This document shows, piece after piece, positions 1 to 6,635 of a DNA stretch of 19,323 nt (position 1 is the stretch's first letter; every line of letters begins with the position of its first letter). The notes under the pieces were generated by a model. That model saw only the letters and a program-made list of their open reading frames with translations. It searched no databases and was not told where the DNA came from. A program made the position numbers and the translations under genes. Origin of the DNA: CAYICL01 sp964361885 (GTDB taxonomy: Bacteria > Patescibacteriota > Microgenomatia > UBA1400 > CG1-02-47-37). Location: assembly GCA_964361885.1 (NCBI GenBank), contig CAYICL010000009.1, positions 1 to 19,323 on the forward strand, in the 5' to 3' direction.

Positions 1-368
1 ATGACTATGAAATCGCTTTATTATTAAAAAAACTTAAATTGGCCAAAAGACAGCTATTAAAGCCGGGCAAAATATTAATTACTACTTTAGGGAGCAAAGG
101 ATCAATAATTGAAACTAAAGAAGCAAGATATAAAATTCCGATTGCTAAGCCTGATAATTGTTCAGATCCGACCGGGGCCGGTGATGCTTACAGGGCCGGG
201 TTTTTAGCCGGATATTTAAGAGGTTTATCGTTACCAATAAGCGGCAGGATGGGATCGCTAGCCGCGACTTACTCAGTGGAAAAATCAGGAACGCAAACTC
301 ATAAGTATAGCTTGTCAAGTTTTAAAAAAAGGTATAAAAGTAATTATAATGATGAATTGCGATATTAA
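1..368 (+). CDS. PfkB-family carbohydrate/nucleoside kinase, C-terminal part (cut by left edge)
   Basis: The reading frame is open from position 3 to the TAA at 366-368, so this is the C-terminal ~121 residues of a longer gene; the in-frame TTG at 39 is not a real start. The diagnostic PfkB/ribokinase signature 2 is present as DPTGAGDAYRAGF; its GAGD carries the catalytic base Asp and the anion hole. Upstream of it, ITTLGSKGS matches the usual PfkB strand that precedes the ATP site. Family members phosphorylate sugars or nucleosides in the cytoplasm. The substrate cannot be read from this part. Because the gene overlaps ahcY by 20 nt, and a second adenosine-producing enzyme (DUF62) follows, adenosine is the substrate I would test first (inference). 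Family assignment is secure; adenosine kinase is only a suggestion. Confidence 0.85.
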   Translation, partial: DYEIALLLKKLKLAKRQLLKPGKILITTLGSKGSIIETKEARYKIPIAKPDNCSDPTGAGDAYRAGFLAGYLRGLSLPISGRMGSLAATYSVEKSGTQTHKYSLSSFKKRYKSNYNDELRY

Positions 369-1623
369 AGATATTAAATTAGCGCCGCAGGGGAAGTTAA
401 AGATTGAGTGGGCCGGCCAGCAGATGCCGGTTTTAAGGCAAATCAAGGCAAGGTTTAGCAAAGAAAAGCCGTTAAAAGGGATTACTTTAGGGGCTTGTCT
501 GCATGTAACGGCTGAAACGGCTAACCTGATATCGGCTTTAAAGGCGGGCGGAGCCAAACCGGTTTTATGTGCTTCTAATCCGTTGTCAACTCAGGACGAT
601 GTGGCGGCCAGCTTGGTGAAAGACTTTGGGGTGGCCACTTTTGCCATCAAGGGAGAAAACAGCCGGACTTACTATCAACATTTGGAGGCAGTGTTAGATT
701 TTCATCCCCAGGTAACTTTGGATGACGGAGCGGATTTGGTCACCTGGCTGCACACCAAGAGGAAAAACCAACTGAAAGAGGTGATCGGTTCTTCAGAAGA
801 AACAACGACCGGAGTGATCAGATTAAGGGCAATGGAGCAGGATAAGGTTTTGGCAGTACCGGTGATTGCCGCCAATGATTCTGAAACAAAACATTTATTT
901 GATAACCGTTATGGTACGGGCCAGTCAACCATTGACGGGATTTTGCGAGCGACCAATATTTTACTGGCAGGAAAAACATTGGTCGTGGTTGGTTATGGCT
1001 ATTGCGGCCGGGGAGTGGCGATGCGGGCCAAAGGCATGGGGGCGAATGTGGCGGTAGTGGAAGTTAATCCTGTCAGAGCTTTAGAAGCAGCCATGGAAGG
1101 ATTTAGAGTTTTAACCATGGTTGAGGCGGCTAAGGCGGGAGCAGTGTTTGTGACCACGACCGGAGATAAAAACGTGATTGATTTAAAACATATTAAGTTA
1201 ATGCCATCAGGCGCGATCATGGCAAACAGCGGTCATTTTGACTGCGAAATTAACGTGAAGGGTTTGGAAAAAATCAAAACCANNNNNNNNNNAACCAGTA
1301 AGCGTAAAATCAGGGATTTTCTAGAGGAATACAGTTTACCTAACAATAAAAAAGTTTATCTTTTAGGCGAGGGCAGATTAGTTAATTTGGTGGCAGCCGA
1401 GGGCCATCCGGCCGAAGTGATGGATATGAGTTTTGCTAACCAAGCTTTGGCGGCCGAGTACTTGGTTAAGAATAGAGGTAAGCTGGCAAATAAGGTTTAT
1501 GTATTGCCGGTAAAGTTAGATCAGCTGATCGCCAAGTTGAAATTAAAATCAATGGGAATGGGTTTGGAGAAATTAACCAGAGAGCAAAAGAAATATTTAT
1601 CTTCCTGGCAAGAGGGAACTTAG
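349..1623 (+). CDS. ahcY: S-adenosylhomocysteinase (AHCY), interrupted by a 10-N assembly gap
   Basis: Hydrolyses S-adenosylhomocysteine reversibly to adenosine and homocysteine, using bound NAD, in the cytoplasm. Visible family motifs, numbered from the ATG at 349: LHVTAETA near residue 51, DDGAD at 125-129, the SSEETTTG segment at 148-155, NDSETKHLFDNRYGTGQS at 176-193 with the substrate/NAD Lys and Asp, the Rossmann glycine motif GYGYCGRG at 215-222, GHFDCEI near 295, and EGRLVNL followed by the GHP segment in the C-terminal part. The C-terminus lacks the K-x-x-x-YRY ending of eukaryotic and many bacterial enzymes, as in short archaeal/Thermotoga-type proteins. The start overlaps the upstream kinase by 20 nt; the second ATG at 352 is an equally good start. 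Ns at 1283-1292 keep the frame but probably do not represent missing sequence (see findings). Length of about 420 residues fits the family. Confidence 0.95.
   Translation: MMNCDIKDIKLAPQGKLKIEWAGQQMPVLRQIKARFSKEKPLKGITLGACLHVTAETANLISALKAGGAKPVLCASNPLSTQDDVAASLVKDFGVATFAIKGENSRTYYQHLEAVLDFHPQVTLDDGADLVTWLHTKRKNQLKEVIGSSEETTTGVIRLRAMEQDKVLAVPVIAANDSETKHLFDNRYGTGQSTIDGILRATNILLAGKTLVVVGYGYCGRGVAMRAKGMGANVAVVEVNPVRALEAAMEGFRVLTMVEAAKAGAVFVTTTGDKNVIDLKHIKLMPSGAIMANSGHFDCEINVKGLEKIKTXXXXTSKRKIRDFLEEYSLPNNKKVYLLGEGRLVNLVAAEGHPAEVMDMSFANQALAAEYLVKNRGKLANKVYVLPVKLDQLIAKLKLKSMGMGLEKLTREQKKYLSSWQEGT
1283..1292. other. Assembly gap (ten Ns) inside ahcY
   Basis: Ten consecutive N bases. The left flank ends in AACCA and the right flank begins with AACCA. 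Merging this 5-nt overlap removes 15 nt (five codons), keeps the frame and gives a continuous K-I-K-T-S-K-R-K-I-R reading, a better fit to the family than the gapped version. The gap is probably a scaffolding artefact of nominal length. Confidence 0.95.
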
Positions 1624-1639
1624 GCCAAAGGCCGATCAG

Positions 1640-2428
1640 TTAGAAGCTTTCAATGCGGATTTTGGTTTCTACCGGAGGATCGGAAAAGTGGCGGCTGGCA
1701 TTACCGGAACGTAAGAAAATTTCCATAAAAGGGTCATCACCGCCTGAACTGCCGGGAGCAAAAGCCAGGTCACCGGATTTAACGGTAAAATTACCGTTGG
1801 CATAGACGCCGGTCTGATAGATATGGTTGATAACCACACGGATTTTTTCACCGGGGGCGAATTTAACCGCAGAACGGCGGATAGTGGTTTTGATATTACC
1901 GTAAGAGTCAATATGCATGATTTTGTTGTCAGGAATGTCGGGAATGTGGTTAATATCGACAGAATCACCAATAGATTGAGTCTTTTTTCCGGTGAGAATA
2001 TTAACGATTGCCTGAGGATAAAAGTCCCGGGAGCGGAACTGAGAGCCTTTGTTTTGGACCTTAACCAGGTTAAAGGCTTTAAGATGAGGTTTGACAAAAC
2101 TAAAGCAAAAACCGGCATCAACAGCGCAGATTTCGGTGTGGTTATCCAAAAGAGCATATTTTAGGAGTTCGCCTTCGTTGTCCCGGCGTTGTTTTTTGTC
2201 ATCGGTTCTGGGAGCGGTGTTGGAGTAGATAAAGAGGTTTTGACTGGGGTTGTACAAAGCCAACTGAGCAATGATAAAGCCGGTATTTAAAGTGGAAAAA
2301 GGCGGAGTAGAAGTAGTAAATATTTCCAGTTGAGGTAAAAGATGCTTGAATCTTTGAGTGACTTCGGCAAAAGCCAGATCACCGGTGCCATAGTCGGCCA
2401 CAATATGGAGATAAGGGAGGGGTTTCAT
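1640..2428 (-). CDS. SAM hydroxide adenosyltransferase (DUF62 / SAM hydrolase family)
   Basis: 262 residues, the usual length for the fluorinase-fold DUF62 family, which uses a water-derived hydroxide to split S-adenosylmethionine into adenosine and methionine. Seen in the sequence: an N-terminal IVADYGTGD segment (the family's T-D-x-G-x-x-D), a central AVDAGFCFSF segment near 103-112, the conserved GSQFRSRDFYP motif around residues 128-138, IDSYGNIKTT in the C-terminal domain (family D-x-x-G-N), and GSSGGDDPFMEI near the C-terminus. No signal peptide is seen, so it should be cytosolic. It is convergent with ahcY (16-nt gap) and divergent from recR (22-nt gap). The neighbouring AHCY also releases adenosine, so a link to SAM/adenosine turnover is plausible. 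Fluorinase or chlorinase activity is unlikely by context, but the 20-odd-residue halogenase insertion was not checked. Confidence 0.85.
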   Translation of the reverse strand: MKPLPYLHIVADYGTGDLAFAEVTQRFKHLLPQLEIFTTSTPPFSTLNTGFIIAQLALYNPSQNLFIYSNTAPRTDDKKQRRDNEGELLKYALLDNHTEICAVDAGFCFSFVKPHLKAFNLVKVQNKGSQFRSRDFYPQAIVNILTGKKTQSIGDSVDINHIPDIPDNKIMHIDSYGNIKTTIRRSAVKFAPGEKIRVVINHIYQTGVYANGNFTVKSGDLAFAPGSSGGDDPFMEIFLRSGNASRHFSDPPVETKIRIESF

Positions 2429-2463
2429 AAGCTTATGATATACTGGCGATATGAAGATCGCAA
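2429..2463 (-). promoter_or_regulatory. Predicted leaderless promoter of the DUF62 gene
   Basis: Read on the minus strand: TTGCGA (plus 2463-2458), a 17-nt spacer, TATCAT (plus 2440-2435), then only six bases (AAGCTT) before the ATG at 2428. A start site about 7 nt after the -10 box would fall on or next to the ATG, giving a leaderless mRNA. The -35 box lies inside the first codons of recR. Confidence 0.5.
2434..2450 (+). promoter_or_regulatory. Predicted leaderless -10 region of recR
   Basis: TGATATACT contains an extended -10 (TG-n-TATACT, hexamer at 2439-2444), six bases before the recR ATG at 2451. No convincing -35 box is present at the expected place (2416-2421 reads GGAGGG). No separate Shine-Dalgarno fits between the -10 box and the start. 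Confidence 0.4.
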
Positions 2464-3059
2464 GAGCTGTCAGCCGGCTAATTGAAGCTTTAGAGAAATT
2501 GCCGGGGATAGGGCCAAAAACAGCCCAAAGATTGACTTTTTATTTACTCCATAATCCTCAGTCAGAACTGGACCGTTTTGCCGAAGCTTTAAGCAAGCTA
2601 AAAAAGGAAACCAAAGAGTGCGAAATTTGTTTTAATGTCTCGGAGGTCAGTCCCTGCGAGATCTGCACTGACAGAACCAGGGATCAAAGCGAACTTTGCG
2701 TTGTGGAACAGCCATTGGACGTTTTGGCGATAGAGAAAGGCGGATTTTACAAAGGGCTTTACCATGTGTTACACGGAGCCATTTCACCTTTAAATAATAT
2801 CGGACCGGAAGAGATTCACATTCATGAGTTGCTGCCCAGATTGAAAAAAGGCAAAGTCAGGGAACTGATTATGGCGACTAATACGGACATGGAAGGAGAA
2901 GCCACGGCCATGTATATTAAAAAAGTCTTAATTGACAAGGGATTGAATAATAAGGCGAAGATCAGCCGGATCGGACGGGGTTTGCCGATTGGGGCGGATC
3001 TGGAGTATGCGGATGAAGCGACTTTGAACCGGGCGTTTGAAGGCAGAAGAGAGTTTTAA
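2451..3059 (+). CDS. recR: Recombination mediator protein RecR
   Basis: RecR acts with RecF/RecO to load RecA at gapped DNA. The 202-residue product is full length for the family. Order of elements: an N-terminal helix-hairpin-helix with LPGIGPKTAQRL (about 17-28); a four-cysteine zinc finger with Cys57, Cys60, Cys69 and Cys72; then a Toprim domain from about 82 (CVVEQPLDVLAIEK) to 177, with the acidic TNTDMEGEATA segment near 143-153. The C-terminal RGLPIGADLEYADEATL is the family's Walker-B-like tail motif. Start ATG at 2451 matches the normal N-terminus. The gene is divergent from the DUF62 gene with only 22 nt between starts and is followed after 21 nt by a small unrecognised gene. Confidence 0.97.
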   Translation: MKIARAVSRLIEALEKLPGIGPKTAQRLTFYLLHNPQSELDRFAEALSKLKKETKECEICFNVSEVSPCEICTDRTRDQSELCVVEQPLDVLAIEKGGFYKGLYHVLHGAISPLNNIGPEEIHIHELLPRLKKGKVRELIMATNTDMEGEATAMYIKKVLIDKGLNNKAKISRIGRGLPIGADLEYADEATLNRAFEGRREF

Positions 3060-3080
3060 ATTGTGATAATCTATTAGTAT
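3060..3080 (+). promoter_or_regulatory. Possible -10 region upstream of the 134-residue gene
   Basis: The 21-nt gap after recR contains TTGTGATAATCT. Two readings fit a -10 box: TG-n-GATAAT (hexamer 3065-3070), or TAATCT at 3067-3072, eight bases before the ATG at 3081. No good -35 box and no Shine-Dalgarno are visible. Weak by itself; listed because other starts in the window show the same close spacing. Confidence 0.25.
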
Positions 3081-3485
3081 ATGCCAAAGCAGATAATCGG
3101 TGATGTAGCGGAAGAATTATTGGAAATCGGCAAGCAGACAGTTAAAGCCGGTGTCAAGGCAGTTTCCGGACAGATGGCTCCAGCCGGGGATGACCAAAAA
3201 GAACAAAAGGAGCAAGTCAAGCAGATGGCAGAGCTGGATAAGAGGCACTCCAGGCAAGCTTATGAGCGGATTCAGGCGGAGATCAGAAGGATGCAACAGC
3301 AAAAAGAAAACCGGCCCAGACAGTATGTTACCGCTAAATCCGGTTTTGACGAGGAGCAGGTTAAGGCGCCGGAGAACTGGCTTGAGAAAATGAAAAAGAA
3401 AAAAGAAGAGGCGGCCAAAAAACTGCCTTTGGTTTCAAAACAAGGGATGGGAACAGGGGAGATTACAAGAGGAGTATCAGGATGA
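3081..3485 (+). CDS. Uncharacterised charged 134-residue protein
   Basis: I do not recognise the family. The product is very hydrophilic, rich in Lys, Gln and Glu, with no signal peptide, membrane segment or cysteine. Residues ~1-35 (IGDVAEELLEIGKQTVKAG) look like an amphipathic helix. Residues ~38-100 look like a long helix or coiled coil (QKEQKEQVKQMAELDKRH, then EIRRMQQQKENR). A Lys-rich stretch (MKKKKEEAAKK) and a Gly-rich end follow. The reading frame is kept between recR and cysS, and its TGA overlaps the cysS ATG (ATGA, 3482-3485), which argues for a real, translationally coupled gene. A small nucleic-acid- or ribosome-associated protein is conceivable but not shown. Confidence 0.75.
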   Translation: MPKQIIGDVAEELLEIGKQTVKAGVKAVSGQMAPAGDDQKEQKEQVKQMAELDKRHSRQAYERIQAEIRRMQQQKENRPRQYVTAKSGFDEEQVKAPENWLEKMKKKKEEAAKKLPLVSKQGMGTGEITRGVSG

Positions 3486-4915
3486 AACTATATAACTCAT
3501 TAAGCCGGAGACTGGAAGAGTTTAAACCGATAAAACCTTCAAAAGTCGGCGTCTATACTTGCGGACCGACGGTTTATGATTATTTCACCATCGGCAACTG
3601 GCGGACCTGTATACTCGGCGATTTGGTAGTACGAAGTTTAAAGTTTTTGGATTATCAGGTGGATTACATGATGAATATTACTGATGTAGGGCATTTAACC
3701 GGCGATAATCTGGGAGATGCCGATATGGGTGAAGATAGAATGGAAAAAGCCGCCAAAAAAGAGGCCAAAACAGCCTGGGATATAGCCGAGTTTTACTTCA
3801 AAGATTTTTTAGAAGGGTACAAAAAACTGAATTTAAGCTGGCCGATGGAGAAAAAGTTTTGTAAGGCCACCGAACATATCAAAGAACAGATTGAGCTGAT
3901 TAAAAAAATCGAGGCCAAAAACTTAACTTATAAACTCGAAGACGGGATATATTTTGACACCAAGGCTTACGAAGCCAAAGGCAATCAATATGGTGTGTTA
4001 TCAAACTTAGACCAGATAAAAGAGGGAGCCAGGATAAAGCCAACCTTCGGTAAGAAAAATCCAAGGGATTTTGCTTTATGGAAGTTGAGCAAAGCCGGGG
4101 AAAAGCGGCAAATGGAATGGGACAGTCCTTGGGGGACGGGTTTTCCGGGCTGGCATATTGAGTGTAGCGCGATGAGTATGAAATATTTAGGCGAACAGTT
4201 TGATATCCATGTGGGCGGCGAGGACTTAAAAAGCACTCATCATCCGAATGAGATAGCTCAAAGCGAAGCGGCCACCGGTAAAAAACCGTTTGTGAAGTAT
4301 TGGCTGCATGGAGGCTTTTTGCTGGTTGACGGCGGTAGAATGGGCAAGAGCCTGAATAATGCTTACACCTTGACTGATCTGGAGAAAAAAGGTTACGAGC
4401 CTTTGGCTTTAAGATATTTTTATCTGACCGGGCATTATCGAAAACAGCTGAATTTTACTTTTAAAGCTTTAGATGCAGCTCAAGAAGCATATAGCCGGTT
4501 AAAATCAATCACTGCCAACTGGCAGAGTAAAAAAAGCAGGATCAGTTTGTCTGAGGAAAATTTAGCCAAAATTCAGGATTTTTCAGCCAGATTTAGAGAG
4601 GCAGTAGAAAATGATTTAAATATGCCTCAGGCAATAGCAATCATGTGGGAGATGGTCAAGTCAAATATTCCGGACCTGGATAAATGGGAGTTAATTACAG
4701 ATTGGGACCGGGTGTTGGGTTTAAGCCTAAGACAAGTTTCAAATAACAAATTACAAATCCCAAACGAAATCGGAAAGCTAGTTAAAGAAAGAGAAGAATT
4801 AAGAAAACAAAAGCAGTGGCGTGAAGCTGATGAAATAAGAAAAGAGATTGAAGCTTCAGGTTTTAAGGTTGAAGATCAAGGCAAAGAAAGTATCTTAAAG
4901 CCGAAAGGAAGTTGA
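3482..4915 (+). CDS. cysS: Cysteinyl-tRNA synthetase
   Basis: Class I synthetase that charges tRNA-Cys; 477 residues, normal length. Seen: CGPTVYDYFTIGN at 27-39, where the HIGH-type motif reads TIGN (Thr at the first His position); zinc ligands Cys27, Cys228 (GWHIECSAMSMKYLG) and the HH pair at 253-254 within GGEDLKSTHHPNEIAQ; and RMGKSLNN from 286 as the KMSKS loop. The insert with TDVGHLTGDNLGDAD near 67-81 is, from memory, typical of CysRS from Patescibacteria. The C-terminal helical part ends with a KQWREADEIRKEIEASGF segment, usual for the anticodon-side domain. The ATG overlaps the upstream gene by 4 nt and is preceded by an AGAGGAG ribosome-binding site. It is the last gene before the Tat cassette. 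Confidence 0.97.
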   Translation: MKLYNSLSRRLEEFKPIKPSKVGVYTCGPTVYDYFTIGNWRTCILGDLVVRSLKFLDYQVDYMMNITDVGHLTGDNLGDADMGEDRMEKAAKKEAKTAWDIAEFYFKDFLEGYKKLNLSWPMEKKFCKATEHIKEQIELIKKIEAKNLTYKLEDGIYFDTKAYEAKGNQYGVLSNLDQIKEGARIKPTFGKKNPRDFALWKLSKAGEKRQMEWDSPWGTGFPGWHIECSAMSMKYLGEQFDIHVGGEDLKSTHHPNEIAQSEAATGKKPFVKYWLHGGFLLVDGGRMGKSLNNAYTLTDLEKKGYEPLALRYFYLTGHYRKQLNFTFKALDAAQEAYSRLKSITANWQSKKSRISLSEENLAKIQDFSARFREAVENDLNMPQAIAIMWEMVKSNIPDLDKWELITDWDRVLGLSLRQVSNNKLQIPNEIGKLVKEREELRKQKQWREADEIRKEIEASGFKVEDQGKESILKPKGS

Positions 4916-5001
4916 CATATGTCTTTAGCCGTCGGAACCAATAGTCTCTCGATCACGTATTGGCTTTGAAAGTAAATACTTTTTCAATATTATCTTATAG
5001 T

Positions 5002-5030
5002 TTGACTGAATCGTCCCTGGATGTTAAGAT
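5002..5030 (+). promoter_or_regulatory. Predicted sigma70-type promoter of the Tat cassette
   Basis: TTGACT at 5002-5007, a 17-nt spacer, and TAAGAT at 5025-5030. The start site would be near 5037, giving a ~13-nt leader before the ATG at 5050. It lies inside the 134-nt cysS-to-cassette gap. It would read all three Tat genes, which have no other good promoter between them. No Shine-Dalgarno is visible before the ATG. An imperfect CCAATA/TATTGG inverted repeat (4938-4943 and 4958-4963) lies upstream and is too weak to call. Confidence 0.6.
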
Positions 5031-5049
5031 ATCGTGTCCTATAACAATT

Positions 5050-6630
5050 ATGAAAGAATTTAGTCGTAGAGATTTTCTGAAGATCACATGGGCTAGCCTA
5101 GCCGTCGCTCCAATTGCTCTTTGGCTTCCCGACTTATTAGTGGCCGGTCCCGAAACAAATCGGAACTATTTAGACGTACTCAACGAGCAAACTAAACTGG
5201 CGATTGCCGCGAAGGCGTCATCTTTGATACGTCCCACCCCCGAGGGCGCTATCGAGTTGTCCGACTGGCTAAGAAATACGGTGTATAGCAGCGCCAGCAA
5301 CATTTGCGGCCCTCTTGCAATGTATCAGCAAATTGGTACCACAACCTATGGCGTAAGGCCCGAGGATCTTTGGCTGGCAAACGTAAGGATGATGGATAAG
5401 GTTCGAAGGACGGACATATTTTCCCGGGCCTTTCCGGATGATAAGTTTGATAATTTAGAGATTACTACTCAGATCGCCGGCTTTGATTTTAATTCTATAA
5501 ATCTACAACCCGGCGACTTTCTTTATTTTATGGGTGCGAATGGCAGGGGCTCCGACCATATGATGACGATATCCCGACGTGACCAAGACGGAACTCTTTG
5601 GGCAGTAACCAACTATCCTGATCAAAACAAGAAATTTATCGTTATAGAAGTTCCGGTGTGGAATTCGAAAAATCCCGAGACGAGCTTTGTAAAAGAATTT
5701 GCCAAAGGAAATAATTCCGTTGGTTTTAGCTCGGGGCAGGGTGGATTTATGCTTTGGAGGCTGAAAATCGGGGAAGCTTCCGCTTACGATACGTTCGATC
5801 ATTCTCACGAGGCCGAAACTTTGCGTAGCAGTATTGAAGCAATGGCAAGGAGCGCCCAGGGCCAATGGGATGTTATTGTTACTGATGTAGATTCAGGTAA
5901 AATAATCGCAGAAAATTCCAGTAATATGCTCCGCCAATCAGCATCGGTTATAAAAGTGCCGTTAGCGATGTGTGTAATGTCCATCCTTGAGCAAAAAGTC
6001 CAAAGCCAGTCGGAGCTGGCCGACTATTTGCGAAATAATCTTTTCAAAGGAACGACTTTTGACCAGTCGCTTACCCAAATGCTTGTAAATTCAGACGAAC
6101 AAGCAACAGCAAGGATGTCTGAATTTTTGACATCCAAGCGTGTTGACTCCCAGGCACTCCTTTCATCTTGGGGAATAAAGGATACAATCCCTTCCTACCG
6201 TATATCTACAGAACAAGATACCTGGCGCTTATTTATGAGTCTATATAACACAGATGACGGCAAAATCCTCCACTATCCATTTTCTCACCAATATTTATTG
6301 GGTCTTTTGTCAAGTTATTCTTCGGATGACCTTACAAGACTTGGGACACTGCACGATTATGGGGTGAAGGTAAAAAGAATTTATAATAAAATTGGATCGG
6401 TTGCTAGTCGGGATCTTTCTATTGTGGCGGATGCCGGCATAGTTGAAGTGTCATCGCCCAACTGGCTTTTCCCCTCAAGTAAGCCTTATTTTATTTCAAT
6501 TAATGGTCAACAGAGATCGGGGTCAAATTGTACCTATAAGACTCTTGAGGCTGAATTTTCAGATTTGATAGGGATCATTGCCCAATATTTAAAAGGGCCT
6601 GACAAAATCGGGTTACAAAGGGATTTGTAA
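5050..6630 (+). CDS. Tat-signal protein A: papain-like (C39/NlpC-like) domain plus class-A beta-lactamase-like serine hydrolase
   Basis: 526 residues from the ATG at 5050. A longer frame from TTG 4960 is rejected because the promoter would lie inside it and the signal would no longer be N-terminal. Residues 1-33 form a twin-arginine signal: SRRDFLK, then a hydrophobic stretch ending near LLVAG. Residues ~70-240 look papain-like: NICGPLAMYQQIG puts a candidate nucleophile at Cys86, LQPGDFLYF at 152-160 is the usual G-D strand, SDHMM gives His170, and TNY gives Asn188. Residues ~255-515 resemble beta-lactamase2 (class A fold): S299-V-I-K302 (SxxK), S348-D-E in place of SDN, and K447-I-G in place of KTG. 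Such hydrolases act on peptidoglycan or beta-lactams. Peptidoglycan cleavage is an inference. Codons for Leu and Pro (CTT, CTC, CCC) differ from the neighbours. Confidence 0.75.
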   Translation: MKEFSRRDFLKITWASLAVAPIALWLPDLLVAGPETNRNYLDVLNEQTKLAIAAKASSLIRPTPEGAIELSDWLRNTVYSSASNICGPLAMYQQIGTTTYGVRPEDLWLANVRMMDKVRRTDIFSRAFPDDKFDNLEITTQIAGFDFNSINLQPGDFLYFMGANGRGSDHMMTISRRDQDGTLWAVTNYPDQNKKFIVIEVPVWNSKNPETSFVKEFAKGNNSVGFSSGQGGFMLWRLKIGEASAYDTFDHSHEAETLRSSIEAMARSAQGQWDVIVTDVDSGKIIAENSSNMLRQSASVIKVPLAMCVMSILEQKVQSQSELADYLRNNLFKGTTFDQSLTQMLVNSDEQATARMSEFLTSKRVDSQALLSSWGIKDTIPSYRISTEQDTWRLFMSLYNTDDGKILHYPFSHQYLLGLLSSYSSDDLTRLGTLHDYGVKVKRIYNKIGSVASRDLSIVADAGIVEVSSPNWLFPSSKPYFISINGQQRSGSNCTYKTLEAEFSDLIGIIAQYLKGPDKIGLQRDL

Positions 6631-6635
6631 CTAAA

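Noticed and set aside
1623..1633. GGCCAAAGGCC palindrome between ahcY and the DUF62 gene as a terminator
   Set aside because: Only a 4-bp stem with a 3-nt loop and no T-run on either strand.
1823..2164. Plus-strand open frame opposite the DUF62 gene
   Set aside because: Antisense shadow of a well-supported gene; no recognisable motif.
4938..4963. CCAATA/TATTGG inverted repeat before the cassette as terminator or operator
   Set aside because: Six-base arms, AT-rich, 14-nt loop, no T-run and no second copy in the window.
4960..5049. Longer start (TTG at 4960) for Tat protein A
   Set aside because: It would place 30 residues before the twin-arginine motif and include the TTGACT/TAAGAT promoter inside the gene; the ATG at 5050 gives a normal signal peptide.
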